This document shows, in pieces, positions 41,713 through 50,149 of a stretch of DNA of 64,000 bases. How positions within the stretch are numbered: the stretch's first letter is position 1; the number at the start of each line of letters is the position of its first letter. The position numbers were made by a program, and so were the translations under genes. The stretch is taken from the NCBI RefSeq assembly GCF_016863175.1, contig NZ_BOOJ01000014.1, positions 1 to 64,000 of the forward strand, read 5' to 3'. The stretch is from Paraplanobispora siamensis (GTDB lineage: Bacteria; Actinomycetota; Actinomycetes; Streptosporangiales; Streptosporangiaceae). The notes under the pieces are model-generated. The model saw nothing but the letters and a program-made list of their open reading frames with translations. It made no database searches and had not been told where the DNA came from.

Positions 41713-42564
41713 ATGACGACCGTTCCCGCAGAACCGCGCGTCACGCGCTACACCGTCGGGCTGGCCCGTACCGCCGCAGAGCTGCGGGAAGCCCAGAGAC
41801 TCCGTCACCAGGTCTTCGCCGAGGAACTCGGCGCGCACCTGGACAGCCCCGTCAGCGGCCTGGACGCCGACCGCCTCGACGCCTACTGCGACCATCTGCT
41901 CGTACGGCACGGCGGCACGGGCGAGGTCGTCGGGACCTACCGGCTGCTGCCGCCGGGACGGGCCGACCGGCTCTACTCCGAGAGCGAGTTCGACCTGAGC
42001 GCGCTGGCCGGGCTCCGTGCCGGGCTGGTCGAGGCGGGCCGGGCGTGCGTGCACGCCGACCACCGGGAGGGGGCGGTGGCCGGGCTGATGTGGTCGGGCA
42101 TCGCCCGTTACATGATCGACGGGGGGTACGGCTGGCTGGCGGGATGCTGCTCGGTGCCGGCGTCCCAGGCGGACGAGGTCATGGACCGGATCACGTTCGG
42201 CCCCGAGGAGTACCGGGTGACCCCGCTGCGCCCCTGGCGGACCCCCGGAGGCGTCCGCCCCGGTTCCCCGTCCCGTACCCCGGGCGCCACGACACGCCCG
42301 GCCGCCGCGCCCGGTCCCGGCGCGCATCCGGCCGCCGCATCCGGTTCCGGGACGCGCCCGGCCTCCGCGTCCGGTCCGGCCGGGCAGCGGGCGGGGTGGG
42401 CGGGGCTGCCCGCGCTGCTGCGGGGGTACCTGCGGCTGGGGGCCTGGGTCTGCGGTCCGCCCGCCGACGATCCCGCCTTCGGGGTCGCCGACTTCTTCGT
42501 ACTGCTCCCGATGGCCGCACTGAGCCCTCGCCATCTGCGGCACTTCCTGGGAGGCCGGGAATGA
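41713..42564 (+). CDS. OlsB-like N-acyltransferase (GNAT fold)
   Basis: A 283-residue protein of the OlsB/hemolysin-like acyltransferase family, which transfers a 3-hydroxyacyl group to ornithine. Motifs are LREAQRLRHQVFAEELGA, DYCDHL-like DAYCDHLLVR, GTYRLL, EAGRACVHADHREG and the C-terminal LLRGYLRLGAWVCGPPADDPAFGVADFFVLL. A Pro/Ala/Gly insert of about 50 residues (residues 180-230) splits the normally continuous C-terminal part and contains a 10-residue repeat. ATG 41713 lacks a clear ribosome-binding site. It overlaps plsC-like by four bases, so the two form an operon, probably for ornithine lipid. Confidence 0.83.
   Translation: MTTVPAEPRVTRYTVGLARTAAELREAQRLRHQVFAEELGAHLDSPVSGLDADRLDAYCDHLLVRHGGTGEVVGTYRLLPPGRADRLYSESEFDLSALAGLRAGLVEAGRACVHADHREGAVAGLMWSGIARYMIDGGYGWLAGCCSVPASQADEVMDRITFGPEEYRVTPLRPWRTPGGVRPGSPSRTPGATTRPAAAPGPGAHPAAASGSGTRPASASGPAGQRAGWAGLPALLRGYLRLGAWVCGPPADDPAFGVADFFVLLPMAALSPRHLRHFLGGRE
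42292..42381 (+). repeat. 30-bp coding tandem repeat in acyltransferase, 3 units
   Basis: Units 42292-42321, 42322-42351 and 42352-42381 encode TRPAAAPGPG, AHPAAASGSG and TRPASASGPA. They make up most of the insert in the OlsB-like protein. Confidence 0.85.
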
Positions 42565-43475
42565 GCCCGTGGCTCCCGCCGGCGCCGTGCACGCCGCCGG
42601 CCTGCGTCCTGCCTCCCGTCACCACGGCCGTCCGGCCGCTGCGGGTCCTGCGCCTCCTGGCGGCCGCGGTGCTGATCCTCGTGGGGCCGGTGCTCGCGCT
42701 CGTCGCCCTGGGGTCCGGTACGGCGCGGCGGACCGCGCTGACGGGCGCCTGGTCCCGCCTGATGCTGTGGGCGCTCGGCGTCCGGATCGAGGTACGGCGC
42801 GGCTTCACCTTCCTGGCCGGTTCCTCCCCCGAGGCACGCGTCCCGGCCAGGACCCCGGCCGCCGGGGCCCCGATCACCACAGCGCAGGCCGGGACGACCT
42901 CCGGCGCGGCCGCGCTGTTCGTGGCCAACCACGTCTCCTGGCTCGACCCGCTCGTCATGGCCGCCGCGCTGCCCTGCCGCCTGCTGGCCAAGCGCGAGGT
43001 CCTGGGCTGGCCGCTGGTCGGCGGGCTGGCGGCCGCCTCGGGCGCGCTGTTCATCGACAGGGAGCGGCTGTCGGCGCTGCCCCGCGCGGTGGCCGACGTG
43101 GCGGGGGCGCTGGCCGCGGGAGAACCGGTGGCCGCCTTCCCCGAGGGGACGACCCGGTGCGGCCGGGAGATGGGCGCCTTCCGGCCCGCGGTGTTCCAGG
43201 CGGCCCTGGACGCCGGGGCCCCGGTCAGGCCGGTGGCGATCCGCTATCTGGACGCCTCCGGCGCCCCGGCCACCGGTCCCGCCTTCATCGGTGACGACAC
43301 CCTCATGGCCTCCCTCCTGCGGGTGGTCGCGTTCCGGCGGCTGACCGTGGAGGTGACGCTGCTGCCCCCGGTGACGGCGCACGACCGCAGGACGCTGGCG
43401 TGGGCGGCGGAGTCCTCGGTCGCCTCCGTGGTGGTGGCCGTCCCGGTCGAGCACGGCGTTCCCGTGGCCGCATGA
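42561..43475 (+). CDS. PlsC/OlsA-like 1-acylglycerol-phosphate or lyso-ornithine-lipid acyltransferase
   Basis: A 304-residue membrane-associated acyltransferase. Two N-terminal hydrophobic stretches precede the catalytic NHVSWLD (HX4D) and the FPEGTTRCG phosphate-binding motif. Between the membrane segment and NHVSWLD there is an unusual Ala/Thr/Pro-rich insert (SSPEARVPARTPAAGAPITT). ATG 42561 overlaps the upstream stop. OlsB plus OlsA pairs make ornithine lipid in S. coelicolor and Rhizobium, which is the most likely role; general phospholipid synthesis is the alternative. Confidence 0.85.
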   Translation: MSPWLPPAPCTPPACVLPPVTTAVRPLRVLRLLAAAVLILVGPVLALVALGSGTARRTALTGAWSRLMLWALGVRIEVRRGFTFLAGSSPEARVPARTPAAGAPITTAQAGTTSGAAALFVANHVSWLDPLVMAAALPCRLLAKREVLGWPLVGGLAAASGALFIDRERLSALPRAVADVAGALAAGEPVAAFPEGTTRCGREMGAFRPAVFQAALDAGAPVRPVAIRYLDASGAPATGPAFIGDDTLMASLLRVVAFRRLTVEVTLLPPVTAHDRRTLAWAAESSVASVVVAVPVEHGVPVAA

Positions 43476-43708
43476 GGCCGCGACGACCTCGGAGCCCCGG
43501 CAGGAGCCGTTGCGCCGGCTTGCATCGGCTTACGTCGATTTTCGCAAAAAAATGACTTAGCTCTGCATCTGGTAATCAGAAAAGAGAAACTAGTTCACAG
43601 AAGCCTTGTGGAACCGGGTGCGGGAGACCTAATGTCACCTCACTCTCAGGGCGCGCGTACCGCCTCGAGCGTGCAGGTGTTCACCCCCCCGACAGAAATG
43701 AGCATCCG

Positions 43709-45805
43709 ATGTCCCCGAGCCCCACAGGAGCCGCGGAGAGACGCTTCGGCAGGCCGCCGCGCAGGGCCGCGGCGGCGGTCGCGGCGCTGACCGCGGTCAC
43801 CGCCGGCCTCAGCCTCGCGTTCGGCAGCGCCGCCCTGGCCGACACGCGCGGCACGGCCGACGTACGCGGCACCGCCGCCCCGGCCGACGCCCGCGGGAAG
43901 ACCGCGGCCCCCGTCGTGACGCGCGCCGCGCTCGACCCGTCCCTCGTCGCGGGCCGGGGCGCCGACGTCGCCTTCGTCGAGCAGGAGGCGGAGAACGCCG
44001 CGACGAGCGGCACGGTCATCGGCCCCGACCGCGCCGCGTACACGCTCCCGGCGGAGGCCTCCGGCCGTAAGGCGGTCAAGCTGGCGCCGGGACAGCACGT
44101 CGAGTTCACGCTGCCGAAGGCGGCCAACGCGATCACCGTGCGCTACAGCATCCCCGACGCGCCGGACGGGGGCGGCATCACCGCGCCGCTCGACGTCACG
44201 GTGAACGGCAGGGCCAGGAAGACCATGACCCTCACCTCGCAGTACGCGTGGCTGTACAACCAGTACCCGTTCACCAACGACCCGGACGCCGGCCTGCTCC
44301 ACCCCGACTGGTGGATCACCGAGTGCGCCTGCGTGCCCGACGCCACCACGCCGCCCCCGACGATCACCAAGCCGTTCCGCCCGATGCACTTCTACGACGA
44401 GCAGCGCCTGCTGCTCGGCAGGACCTACCGGCCCGGTGACACGATCAGGCTCACCGCCCCCGCCCGGAGCAACGCCGAGTGGACGGTCATCGACCTGCTC
44501 GACTCCGAGCTCGTCGGCCCGCCGCGCGTCCGGCTCGCAGCCGCCAACGTGCTGGCGTTCGGCGCCGACCCGACCGGCAGGCGCGACTCCGCCGACGCCT
44601 TCGACAGGGCGATCGCCTTCGCCCAGCGCAAGCGCCTGAAGGTCTACATCCCGCCGGGCACCTACCAGGTCAACCGCCACATCATCGTCGACGACGTGAC
44701 GATCGAGGGCGCCGGCAACTGGTACACGATCATCAAGGGCCGTGAGGTGGCCCTCGACACCCCGGCCCCCGACGGCTCGGTGCACACCGGCGTCGGCTTC
44801 TACGGAAAGCCCGCCGAGGACGGCGGGAGCCGCAACGTCCACCTGTCCGGCTTCGCGATCGAGGGCGACGTCCGCGAGCGCATCGACACCGACCAGGTCA
44901 ACGGCGTCGGCGGGGCGATGAGCGACTCCACCATCGACGGCCTGCACATCCGCCACACCAAGGTGGGCATGTGGTTCGACGGGCCGATGACGAACCTGAA
45001 GATCACGAACAACATCATCGTCGACCAGATCGCCGACGCCCTCAACTTCCACACCGGCGTCACGGACTCGGTCGTGTCCGGCAACTTCGTCCGCAACACC
45101 GGCGACGACGGCCTGGCCATGTGGTCGGAGAAGAGCGCGAACACCGGCAACACCTTCGACCACAACACCGTGCAGACGCCCACGCTCGCCAACGGCATCG
45201 CCATCTACGGTGGTAAGGACAACACGGTCTCCGACAACCTCATCGCCGACCCGATCCGCGAGGGCAGCGCCATCCAGGTCGGCTCCCGCTTCGGCGCCGA
45301 GCCGTTCACCGGGCGGCTGCGGATCGAGAACAACACCACCGTCCGCGCCGGGACCTTCGAGCTCAACTGGAAGATCGGCCTGGGGGCCATCTGGTTCTAC
45401 GCGCTCGACAGGAACATCGAGGCGGACATCCGGGTGACCGGGGACCACTATCTCGACAACACCTACAACGCGATCATGCTGGTCAGCGAGTGGTCGGTGA
45501 AGGACCTGTACTCCATCCCGAACGTCCACTTCAAGGACATCCGGGTGGACGGCACCGGCACCTCGGTGGTCAGCGCCCGGGTGAAGGGCTCGGCCTCGTT
45601 CGAGAACGTGGACGCCCGCAACGTCGGCGCGGTCGGCGTCAACAACTGCGGGTCGTTCAACTTCCCGCCCACCGGCTCGGAGTTCTCGCTGACCGACCTC
45701 GGCGGCAACGACGGGGGCTGGCTCGCCCCGTGGATGCTGCCCGACACCATCACCTGCGACGACCGCCCGCCGGTCGTCGCGCCCCCGGCGCCGTCCCCCT
45801 GGTGA
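43709..45805 (+). CDS. secreted right-handed beta-helix glycosidase (GH87 mycodextranase-like)
   Basis: A 698-residue secreted protein. A twin-arginine-like basic start (RRFGRPPRRAAAAVAALTAV) and ALA cleavage region form the signal peptide. A CBM35-type domain (about 85-255, FVEQEAENAATSGTVIGPDRA) precedes the beta-helix core with FGADPTGRRDSADAFDRAI, VNGVGGAMSDSTIDGLHIRHTK, GMWFDGPMTNL and NTGDDGLAMWSE. This order matches actinobacterial mycodextranases, alpha-1,3-glucanases of GH87, as I remember them. It would degrade fungal or biofilm alpha-glucan. A 13-base echo of the stop region (GGTGACGGCCC twice) follows. Confidence 0.82.
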   Translation: MSPSPTGAAERRFGRPPRRAAAAVAALTAVTAGLSLAFGSAALADTRGTADVRGTAAPADARGKTAAPVVTRAALDPSLVAGRGADVAFVEQEAENAATSGTVIGPDRAAYTLPAEASGRKAVKLAPGQHVEFTLPKAANAITVRYSIPDAPDGGGITAPLDVTVNGRARKTMTLTSQYAWLYNQYPFTNDPDAGLLHPDWWITECACVPDATTPPPTITKPFRPMHFYDEQRLLLGRTYRPGDTIRLTAPARSNAEWTVIDLLDSELVGPPRVRLAAANVLAFGADPTGRRDSADAFDRAIAFAQRKRLKVYIPPGTYQVNRHIIVDDVTIEGAGNWYTIIKGREVALDTPAPDGSVHTGVGFYGKPAEDGGSRNVHLSGFAIEGDVRERIDTDQVNGVGGAMSDSTIDGLHIRHTKVGMWFDGPMTNLKITNNIIVDQIADALNFHTGVTDSVVSGNFVRNTGDDGLAMWSEKSANTGNTFDHNTVQTPTLANGIAIYGGKDNTVSDNLIADPIREGSAIQVGSRFGAEPFTGRLRIENNTTVRAGTFELNWKIGLGAIWFYALDRNIEADIRVTGDHYLDNTYNAIMLVSEWSVKDLYSIPNVHFKDIRVDGTGTSVVSARVKGSASFENVDARNVGAVGVNNCGSFNFPPTGSEFSLTDLGGNDGGWLAPWMLPDTITCDDRPPVVAPPAPSPW

Positions 45806-45827
45806 CGGCCCCCGGTGACGGCCCGGC

Positions 45828-46517
45828 CTAGGCCGAGCCGAGGTAGGTGATGACGGCGGCCACCCGGCGGTGGGTGTCGGGGCTGTTCTCCAGGGCCAGC
45901 TTCATGAAGATGGAGTTCACGTGCTTCTCGATCGCGGAGACCGACAGGTGCAGGGCCCGGGCGATGCCCCCGTTGGACAGGCCGTGGGCCATCTCGCGGA
46001 GCACGTCGAGCTCCCGGGGCGTCAGTTCGGCGGGCGGCGGCCTGTCACTGACGCCCCGCTTGGCCAGCAGCCCCTCCACGACCTTGGGGTCGATCACCGA
46101 CCCGCCCGCCGCCACGGAGCGGATCGCGCCGAGCAGCTCGTCGAGGTCGCCGACCCGGTCCTTCAGGAGATAGGCCCGCCCCTCGGTGCCGTCCCTGAAC
46201 AGGTCGAGCGCGAACATCGCGTCGGAGAACTGCGACAGGACGACGACCCCGATGTCCCGCGAGGCGGCCCGGATGCGGTGGGCGGCGTCGATGCCCTCCA
46301 TGCCGGGACGGACCAGGTCGGCCGAGCCCGGCATGCGGATGTCGGTCACCACGACGTCGGGCCCCAGCCGCCTGGCGGCGTCGAGCAGTTCGTCGGCGGT
46401 GCCCACGGCGGCCACCACCTCGATCTCCCCGGATGACTCCAGGAGCCGGCGGGTGCCCTCGCGCACCAGATAGTGGTCCTCGGCCAGGATGATCCTGAGC
46501 TCGGCCGCAGCTGTCAT
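45828..46517 (-). CDS. NarL/LuxR-type response regulator, orphan
   Basis: A 229-residue regulator. The receiver domain has EDHYLVREG and the phospho-acceptor Asp59 in VVVTDIRMPG; Lys in LLKDRVGD is the conserved switch residue. The C-terminal helix-turn-helix is LTPRELDVLREMAHGLSNGGIARALHLSVSAIEKHVNSIFMKL. No kinase gene adjoins it. ATG 46517 has AGGA about eight bases upstream; longer in-frame starts lack sites. It is the same subfamily as RRs that pair with short cytoplasmic kinases, so its partner is probably elsewhere. Confidence 0.88.
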   Translation of the reverse strand: MTAAAELRIILAEDHYLVREGTRRLLESSGEIEVVAAVGTADELLDAARRLGPDVVVTDIRMPGSADLVRPGMEGIDAAHRIRAASRDIGVVVLSQFSDAMFALDLFRDGTEGRAYLLKDRVGDLDELLGAIRSVAAGGSVIDPKVVEGLLAKRGVSDRPPPAELTPRELDVLREMAHGLSNGGIARALHLSVSAIEKHVNSIFMKLALENSPDTHRRVAAVITYLGSA

Positions 46518-46591
46518 GGAAAGGATCCTGCCGGGTCCGGCGGCCCCGTGCATATGAGGATGCCCGCACATTGCGGGGCCGCCGCCCGCGA

Positions 46592-47053
46592 CTACCGCAG
46601 GATGCGGGTCTCGACCTTCACGTACTTCAGGCCGACGCCGGTGTCGAGGTTGTCGATGCTCAGGGTCTCCACGCCGCCCGCGGGGACGTCGATGGAGGCG
46701 GTGGCGAATTCGGCCGTCGCGGTGCCGCTCGCACCGCCCCGGAGCCAGACCTTGACCTTGACGGTGACGGTCCTGCCCGGCTTGATCCGGTCGAACAGGC
46801 AGGCGACCTCGCGGCCATCGGCCTCGCAGTAGGAGCCGGACGGGCCGGTGATCTGGACCTTGCGGGCCTGCTTGGGGACGTAGCCGCCGATGTAGACGAG
46901 GTCGGTGGCCAGGTCGCCGGCGTTCTCGGCCTTGAGCGTGTAGGTGATCGTGTCGCCCGCGTAGACGCGGCGGGGGTAGTAGGCCGTCAGCTTCAGCGGC
47001 GACAGCGGCGGCGCCTGCTGGGCGGAGGCCGTGGCCGGGGAGGAAGCGATCAC
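46592..47053 (-). CDS. small secreted DUF11-like protein
   Basis: A 153-residue protein with one beta-sandwich domain of the DUF11 type (LKLTAYYPRRVYAGDTITYTLKAENAGDLATDLVYIGGYV...FDRIKPGRTVTVKVKVWL). It begins VIASSPATASA/QQA, which looks like the end of a signal peptide. The usual basic start and hydrophobic core are only partly present because the only nearby start (GTG 47053) comes late. In-frame upstream codons read PALTAGRHPGPPAVTALAV with no ATG or GTG. Either a CTG start or a short deletion is possible. It lies 44 bases after the queA-like stop. Confidence 0.6.
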   Translation of the reverse strand: MIASSPATASAQQAPPLSPLKLTAYYPRRVYAGDTITYTLKAENAGDLATDLVYIGGYVPKQARKVQITGPSGSYCEADGREVACLFDRIKPGRTVTVKVKVWLRGGASGTATAEFATASIDVPAGGVETLSIDNLDTGVGLKYVKVETRILR

Positions 47054-47097
47054 GGCGAGCGCGGTGACCGCAGGGGGGCCGGGGTGCCTCCCCGCGG

Positions 47098-48189
47098 TCA
47101 GCGCAGGATCAGGTGGAGGTCGCCGAACTCGTGCCAGAGGTACCCCTCGCGCAGCGCCTCCGCGTAGGACCGGGACAGCAGTTCCCCTCCGGCGACCGCG
47201 GACAGCATCAGCAGGTGGCTTGAGCGAGGCTCGTGCAGCCCCGTGATCAGCCCGTCCACCGCCCGGACCCCGGCCGAGGGCGTGACGACGTGGGAGGTCC
47301 AGCCGCGCACGGCCCTGACCCCGCCGTCCGGGAGCGCCCCCGCCCCACCGTCCGCTCCCGGTACGGCCCCGCCGTCCGGGAGCGCGGCCGTCTCCAGCGC
47401 CCGCACCACGGTCGTGCCCACCGCGACCACCCGCCCGCCCGCCTCGCGGGTGAGGGCCACCTGGCGCGCGGTGGCCTCAGGCACCTCGAAGCGCTCCGGG
47501 TAGGGCGGCTCGTCCTTCTCCGGGGACGCCACACCCGTGTGCAGCGTGATCGGCGCGACGCCGATCCCGCGCGACACCAGCGCCGTCACCAGGTCGGAGG
47601 TGAACGGCCGCCCGGCGCTGGGCATCTCCGCGCTGCCCGGCACCACCCCGAACACGGTCTGGTAGGCCTCCAGCGGCCAGTCCCGCTCCACGTAGGAGTA
47701 GCGGATCGGCACGCCGTGCCTGCCCAGGTAGGCGGGGACCGGGCGGTCGAGCCGGGCCCGCCACAGGCGCGGGGTGCGGCGTTCCAGCAGCCGCAGGGTC
47801 GCCCCGCCGGGCAGCGGCAGCCACTCGCCGTCGGCGCCCCCGGTGAAGGGCTCGGTGGCCGAGGCCGTACGGCGGCGCAGTTCGACCAGCCACGTGCCGT
47901 CCTCCAGCTCGGTCGAGAAGTGCACCGCCAGCCGGTCCAGGCGGACCGCGGCGGGCAGCGTGGCGGAGTTGTTGACCACCAGCAGGTCGCCGGGGCGCAG
48001 CAGGCCGGGCAGCTCGGTGAAGGCGTGATGACCTACCTCTCCGGTCCCGCCGTCGGAGACCAGCAGCCGGACCGCGTCGCGGGAGGGCCCCCGCGCCTCC
48101 GGCGGCTCGCGTGCCTCCAGCTCGTGGGGGAGCGTGAAGTCCTCGGTCATGACGCTCGCCGCGAGCCCGCTCCAGGTTCCGGCGCTCAT
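47098..48189 (-). CDS. queA: QueA-like S-adenosylmethionine:tRNA ribosyltransferase-isomerase
   Basis: A 363-residue QueA-family protein. Family hallmarks are FTLPHELEAREPPEARG, LLVVNNSATLPAAV, VPIRYSYVERDW with YQTVFGVVPGSAEMPSAGRPFT, ITLHTGV and the terminal GYLWHEFGDLHLIL. The family adds the epoxycyclopentane ring of queuosine. No other queuosine genes are in the window, so this may have a different substrate. An insert (ALPDGGAVPGADGGAGALPDGG) repeats PDGG units. ATG 48189 overlaps the SDR stop, so the two are coupled. Confidence 0.87.
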   Translation of the reverse strand: MSAGTWSGLAASVMTEDFTLPHELEAREPPEARGPSRDAVRLLVSDGGTGEVGHHAFTELPGLLRPGDLLVVNNSATLPAAVRLDRLAVHFSTELEDGTWLVELRRRTASATEPFTGGADGEWLPLPGGATLRLLERRTPRLWRARLDRPVPAYLGRHGVPIRYSYVERDWPLEAYQTVFGVVPGSAEMPSAGRPFTSDLVTALVSRGIGVAPITLHTGVASPEKDEPPYPERFEVPEATARQVALTREAGGRVVAVGTTVVRALETAALPDGGAVPGADGGAGALPDGGVRAVRGWTSHVVTPSAGVRAVDGLITGLHEPRSSHLLMLSAVAGGELLSRSYAEALREGYLWHEFGDLHLILR

Positions 48190-48851
48190 GCGTGGCTCAC
48201 CCTGCCGCCGGCCGGGCGGGTCTCGATCAGGCGCAGGAGAGTGGGGACTACCGTTTCGGGGCCGGGAGCGGCCGCGGCCTCCCCGGCGCCGACCGCGTCG
48301 GCGAGCATGACCGTGTTCATCTCGCCGGGGTCCACCCACCAGACCGCGACGTCGGGCTCCTCGGCGGCCAGCACGTTGGACAGCTGGTCCAGGGCGGCCT
48401 TGGTCGCGCCGTACCCGCCCCAGCCCTCGTAGGCGCCCACCGCGGCGTCGGAGGAGATGTTGACGACCGCGCCGTGCCGCTCCCGCAGCCCCGGCAGGGT
48501 CGCCTGGATCAGCGCCAGCGGGGCCAGCACGTTGGTCCTGAACAACGCCTCCAGGACGTCCAGGGGATAGGAGGCCAGCGGCGGCAGCGGCACCGCGCCC
48601 AGCCCGGAGGCGTTGTTGACCAGCAGGTCCAGTCCACCCCGGTCGTGTACGGCGCGCGCCAGCCGGTCCCGGTGGACCGGGTCGGCCACGTCGCCGGCCA
48701 GGGCGAAGGCGCCGAGCTCGTCGGCGACGGGTTTGAGCGCGTCGGCGCCGCGGGCGGTCAGGAGCAGCCGCCAGCCGTCGGCGGCGAGGGCGCGGGCCAG
48801 CGCCAGGCCCAGGCCGCGGGAGGCGCCGGTGATGAGTGCTGTCTTCGTCAT
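48186..48851 (-). CDS. short-chain dehydrogenase/reductase
   Basis: A 221-residue classical SDR with TGASRGLGLALARAL (nucleotide-binding TGxxxGxG), LLVNNASG, VVNISSDAAVGAYEGWGGYGATKAAL with the YxxxK pair, and WWVDPGEMNT. It oxidises or reduces an unknown alcohol or carbonyl with NAD(P). A TAGCGT box ends seven bases before ATG 48851, so the mRNA is probably leaderless even though GGAGG touches the start. It is divergent from the histidine-kinase gene. Confidence 0.88.
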   Translation of the reverse strand: MTKTALITGASRGLGLALARALAADGWRLLLTARGADALKPVADELGAFALAGDVADPVHRDRLARAVHDRGGLDLLVNNASGLGAVPLPPLASYPLDVLEALFRTNVLAPLALIQATLPGLRERHGAVVNISSDAAVGAYEGWGGYGATKAALDQLSNVLAAEEPDVAVWWVDPGEMNTVMLADAVGAGEAAAAPGPETVVPTLLRLIETRPAGGRVSHA

Positions 48852-48858
48852 GCCTCCG

Positions 48859-48864
48859 ACGCTA
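48859..48864 (-). promoter_or_regulatory. -10 box TAGCGT, leaderless start of SDR gene
   Basis: TAGCGT lies seven bases upstream of ATG 48851 on the minus strand. Confidence 0.45.
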
Positions 48865-48915
48865 GGAAGCGGGCCCCGCGCGCACATCGGCCGCGGGACC
48901 GGCCTGGGCCCGGCC

Positions 48916-48934
48916 CATCGGCCTAGGACCGATG
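48916..48934. promoter_or_regulatory. inverted repeat CATCGG-N7-CCGATG between SDR and kinase genes
   Basis: Perfect six-base arms lie in the divergent gap, 29-47 bases upstream of the kinase -10 box. They could be the binding site of the adjacent NarL-type regulator, whose relatives bind GC-rich palindromes. Confidence 0.45.
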
Positions 48935-48962
48935 GCCGGGGCCGGGAGGCGGCCCGGTTGCC

Positions 48963-48968
48963 TAGAGT
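48963..48968 (+). promoter_or_regulatory. -10 box TAGAGT, leaderless start of kinase gene
   Basis: TAGAGT ends six bases before GTG 48975. Confidence 0.5.
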
Positions 48969-48974
48969 TTGTCC

Positions 48975-50129
48975 GTGAGCTCTGCCGGTGAGGACCTCGG
49001 TCGTCCCGCGGGGGAGGACCGCGACGGTCTCCTCAACGCGGTCAGCTCCGCCGTGCTCGCGGTGACCCGGCACCTGTCGGTCCGCGAGGTGCTCCAGGTC
49101 ATCGTCCGCTCGGCGGGGCAGCTGCTGGACGCCCGCTACGCCGCGCTCGGGGTGCCGGACGAGGAGGGGGCGTTCGCCGAGTTCGTCGCCGAGGGCATCT
49201 CCGACGAGGAGTGGGAGGCCATCGGCCCGACCCCGCGCCAGCACGGCATGCTCGGGGCGATGCTGCGCGAGGGGGAGCCGGTCCGGCTGGCCGACATCCG
49301 CAGGGACCCCCGCTTCGAGTACTGGCCGCGGGCCCATCCGGTGCTCAAGGACTTCCTCGGGGTGCCCATCCGCGACGGCGACCAGGTGCTGGGCATCATC
49401 TTCCTGTCCAACAAGCGGGCCCCCGGCGGGTTCACCGAGGCCGACCAGCGGCTGCTGACCATGTTCGCCGCGCACGCCGCGATCGCCCTCACCAACGCGC
49501 GCCTGTACGAGAGCGGCCGGGAGCTCGCGCTGGTCGAGGAGCGCACCCGGATGGCGCGGGAGCTGCACGACGCGGTCACCCAGAAGCTGTTCTCCCTGCG
49601 CCTGACCGCCCAGGCGGCGGCCGCGCTGGTGGCCCGCGACCCCTGCCGGGCGGTGGAGGAGCTGGAGCGGGTGGGGCGGCTGGCCGGGGAGGCGCTGGCC
49701 GAGCTCCGCGCGGTGATCGTGGAGCTGCGCCCGGCGGAGCTCGACCGGCACGGGCTGGCCGAGACCCTCCGCAAGCAGGTCCGCCTGCTGGACCGCATCC
49801 ACCCGGCGTCGTTCACCTTCGAGGAGAACCCGGTGTGCGCGCTCGGGCCGGCGGCCGAGACGGCCGTGCTGCGGGTGGCCCAGGAGGCGCTGCACAACGC
49901 CTCCCGGCACGCCGGGGCCCGGGCGGTGGCCGTACGGCTCGGCTGCGAGGACGGGCGGGTCGTGCTGGAGGTGCGCGACGACGGGGCCGGGTTCGACGTC
50001 GCCGCCGCCTCGGGGCGGGGGTTGGGCATCGCCTCGATGAACGACCGGGCCGAGGCCCTGGGCGGGAGCGTGCGGGTGACCTCGGAGCCGGGCGGGGGCA
50101 CGGTGGTCAGGATGGAGGTGCCCGTGTGA
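48975..50129 (+). CDS. GAF-domain sensor histidine kinase (DevS/NarX-like)
   Basis: A 384-residue soluble kinase. A GAF domain (about 25-170; DARYAALGVPDEEGAFAEFV, FLGVPIRDGDQVLGIIFLSNK) precedes a HisKA_3 dimerisation domain with His198 in MARELHDAVTQKLFSL and a HATPase domain (ALHNASRHAGA, DDGAGFD, GLGIASMNDRAEALGG). The signal is unknown; a haem or redox ligand is possible for GAF kinases of this type but no haem ligand can be assigned. It overlaps or abuts the response-regulator gene and forms its two-component system. Confidence 0.9.
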   Translation: MSSAGEDLGRPAGEDRDGLLNAVSSAVLAVTRHLSVREVLQVIVRSAGQLLDARYAALGVPDEEGAFAEFVAEGISDEEWEAIGPTPRQHGMLGAMLREGEPVRLADIRRDPRFEYWPRAHPVLKDFLGVPIRDGDQVLGIIFLSNKRAPGGFTEADQRLLTMFAAHAAIALTNARLYESGRELALVEERTRMARELHDAVTQKLFSLRLTAQAAAALVARDPCRAVEELERVGRLAGEALAELRAVIVELRPAELDRHGLAETLRKQVRLLDRIHPASFTFEENPVCALGPAAETAVLRVAQEALHNASRHAGARAVAVRLGCEDGRVVLEVRDDGAGFDVAAASGRGLGIASMNDRAEALGGSVRVTSEPGGGTVVRMEVPV

Positions 50130-50149
50130 GCGCGGAGGAGGGTGCCGGG

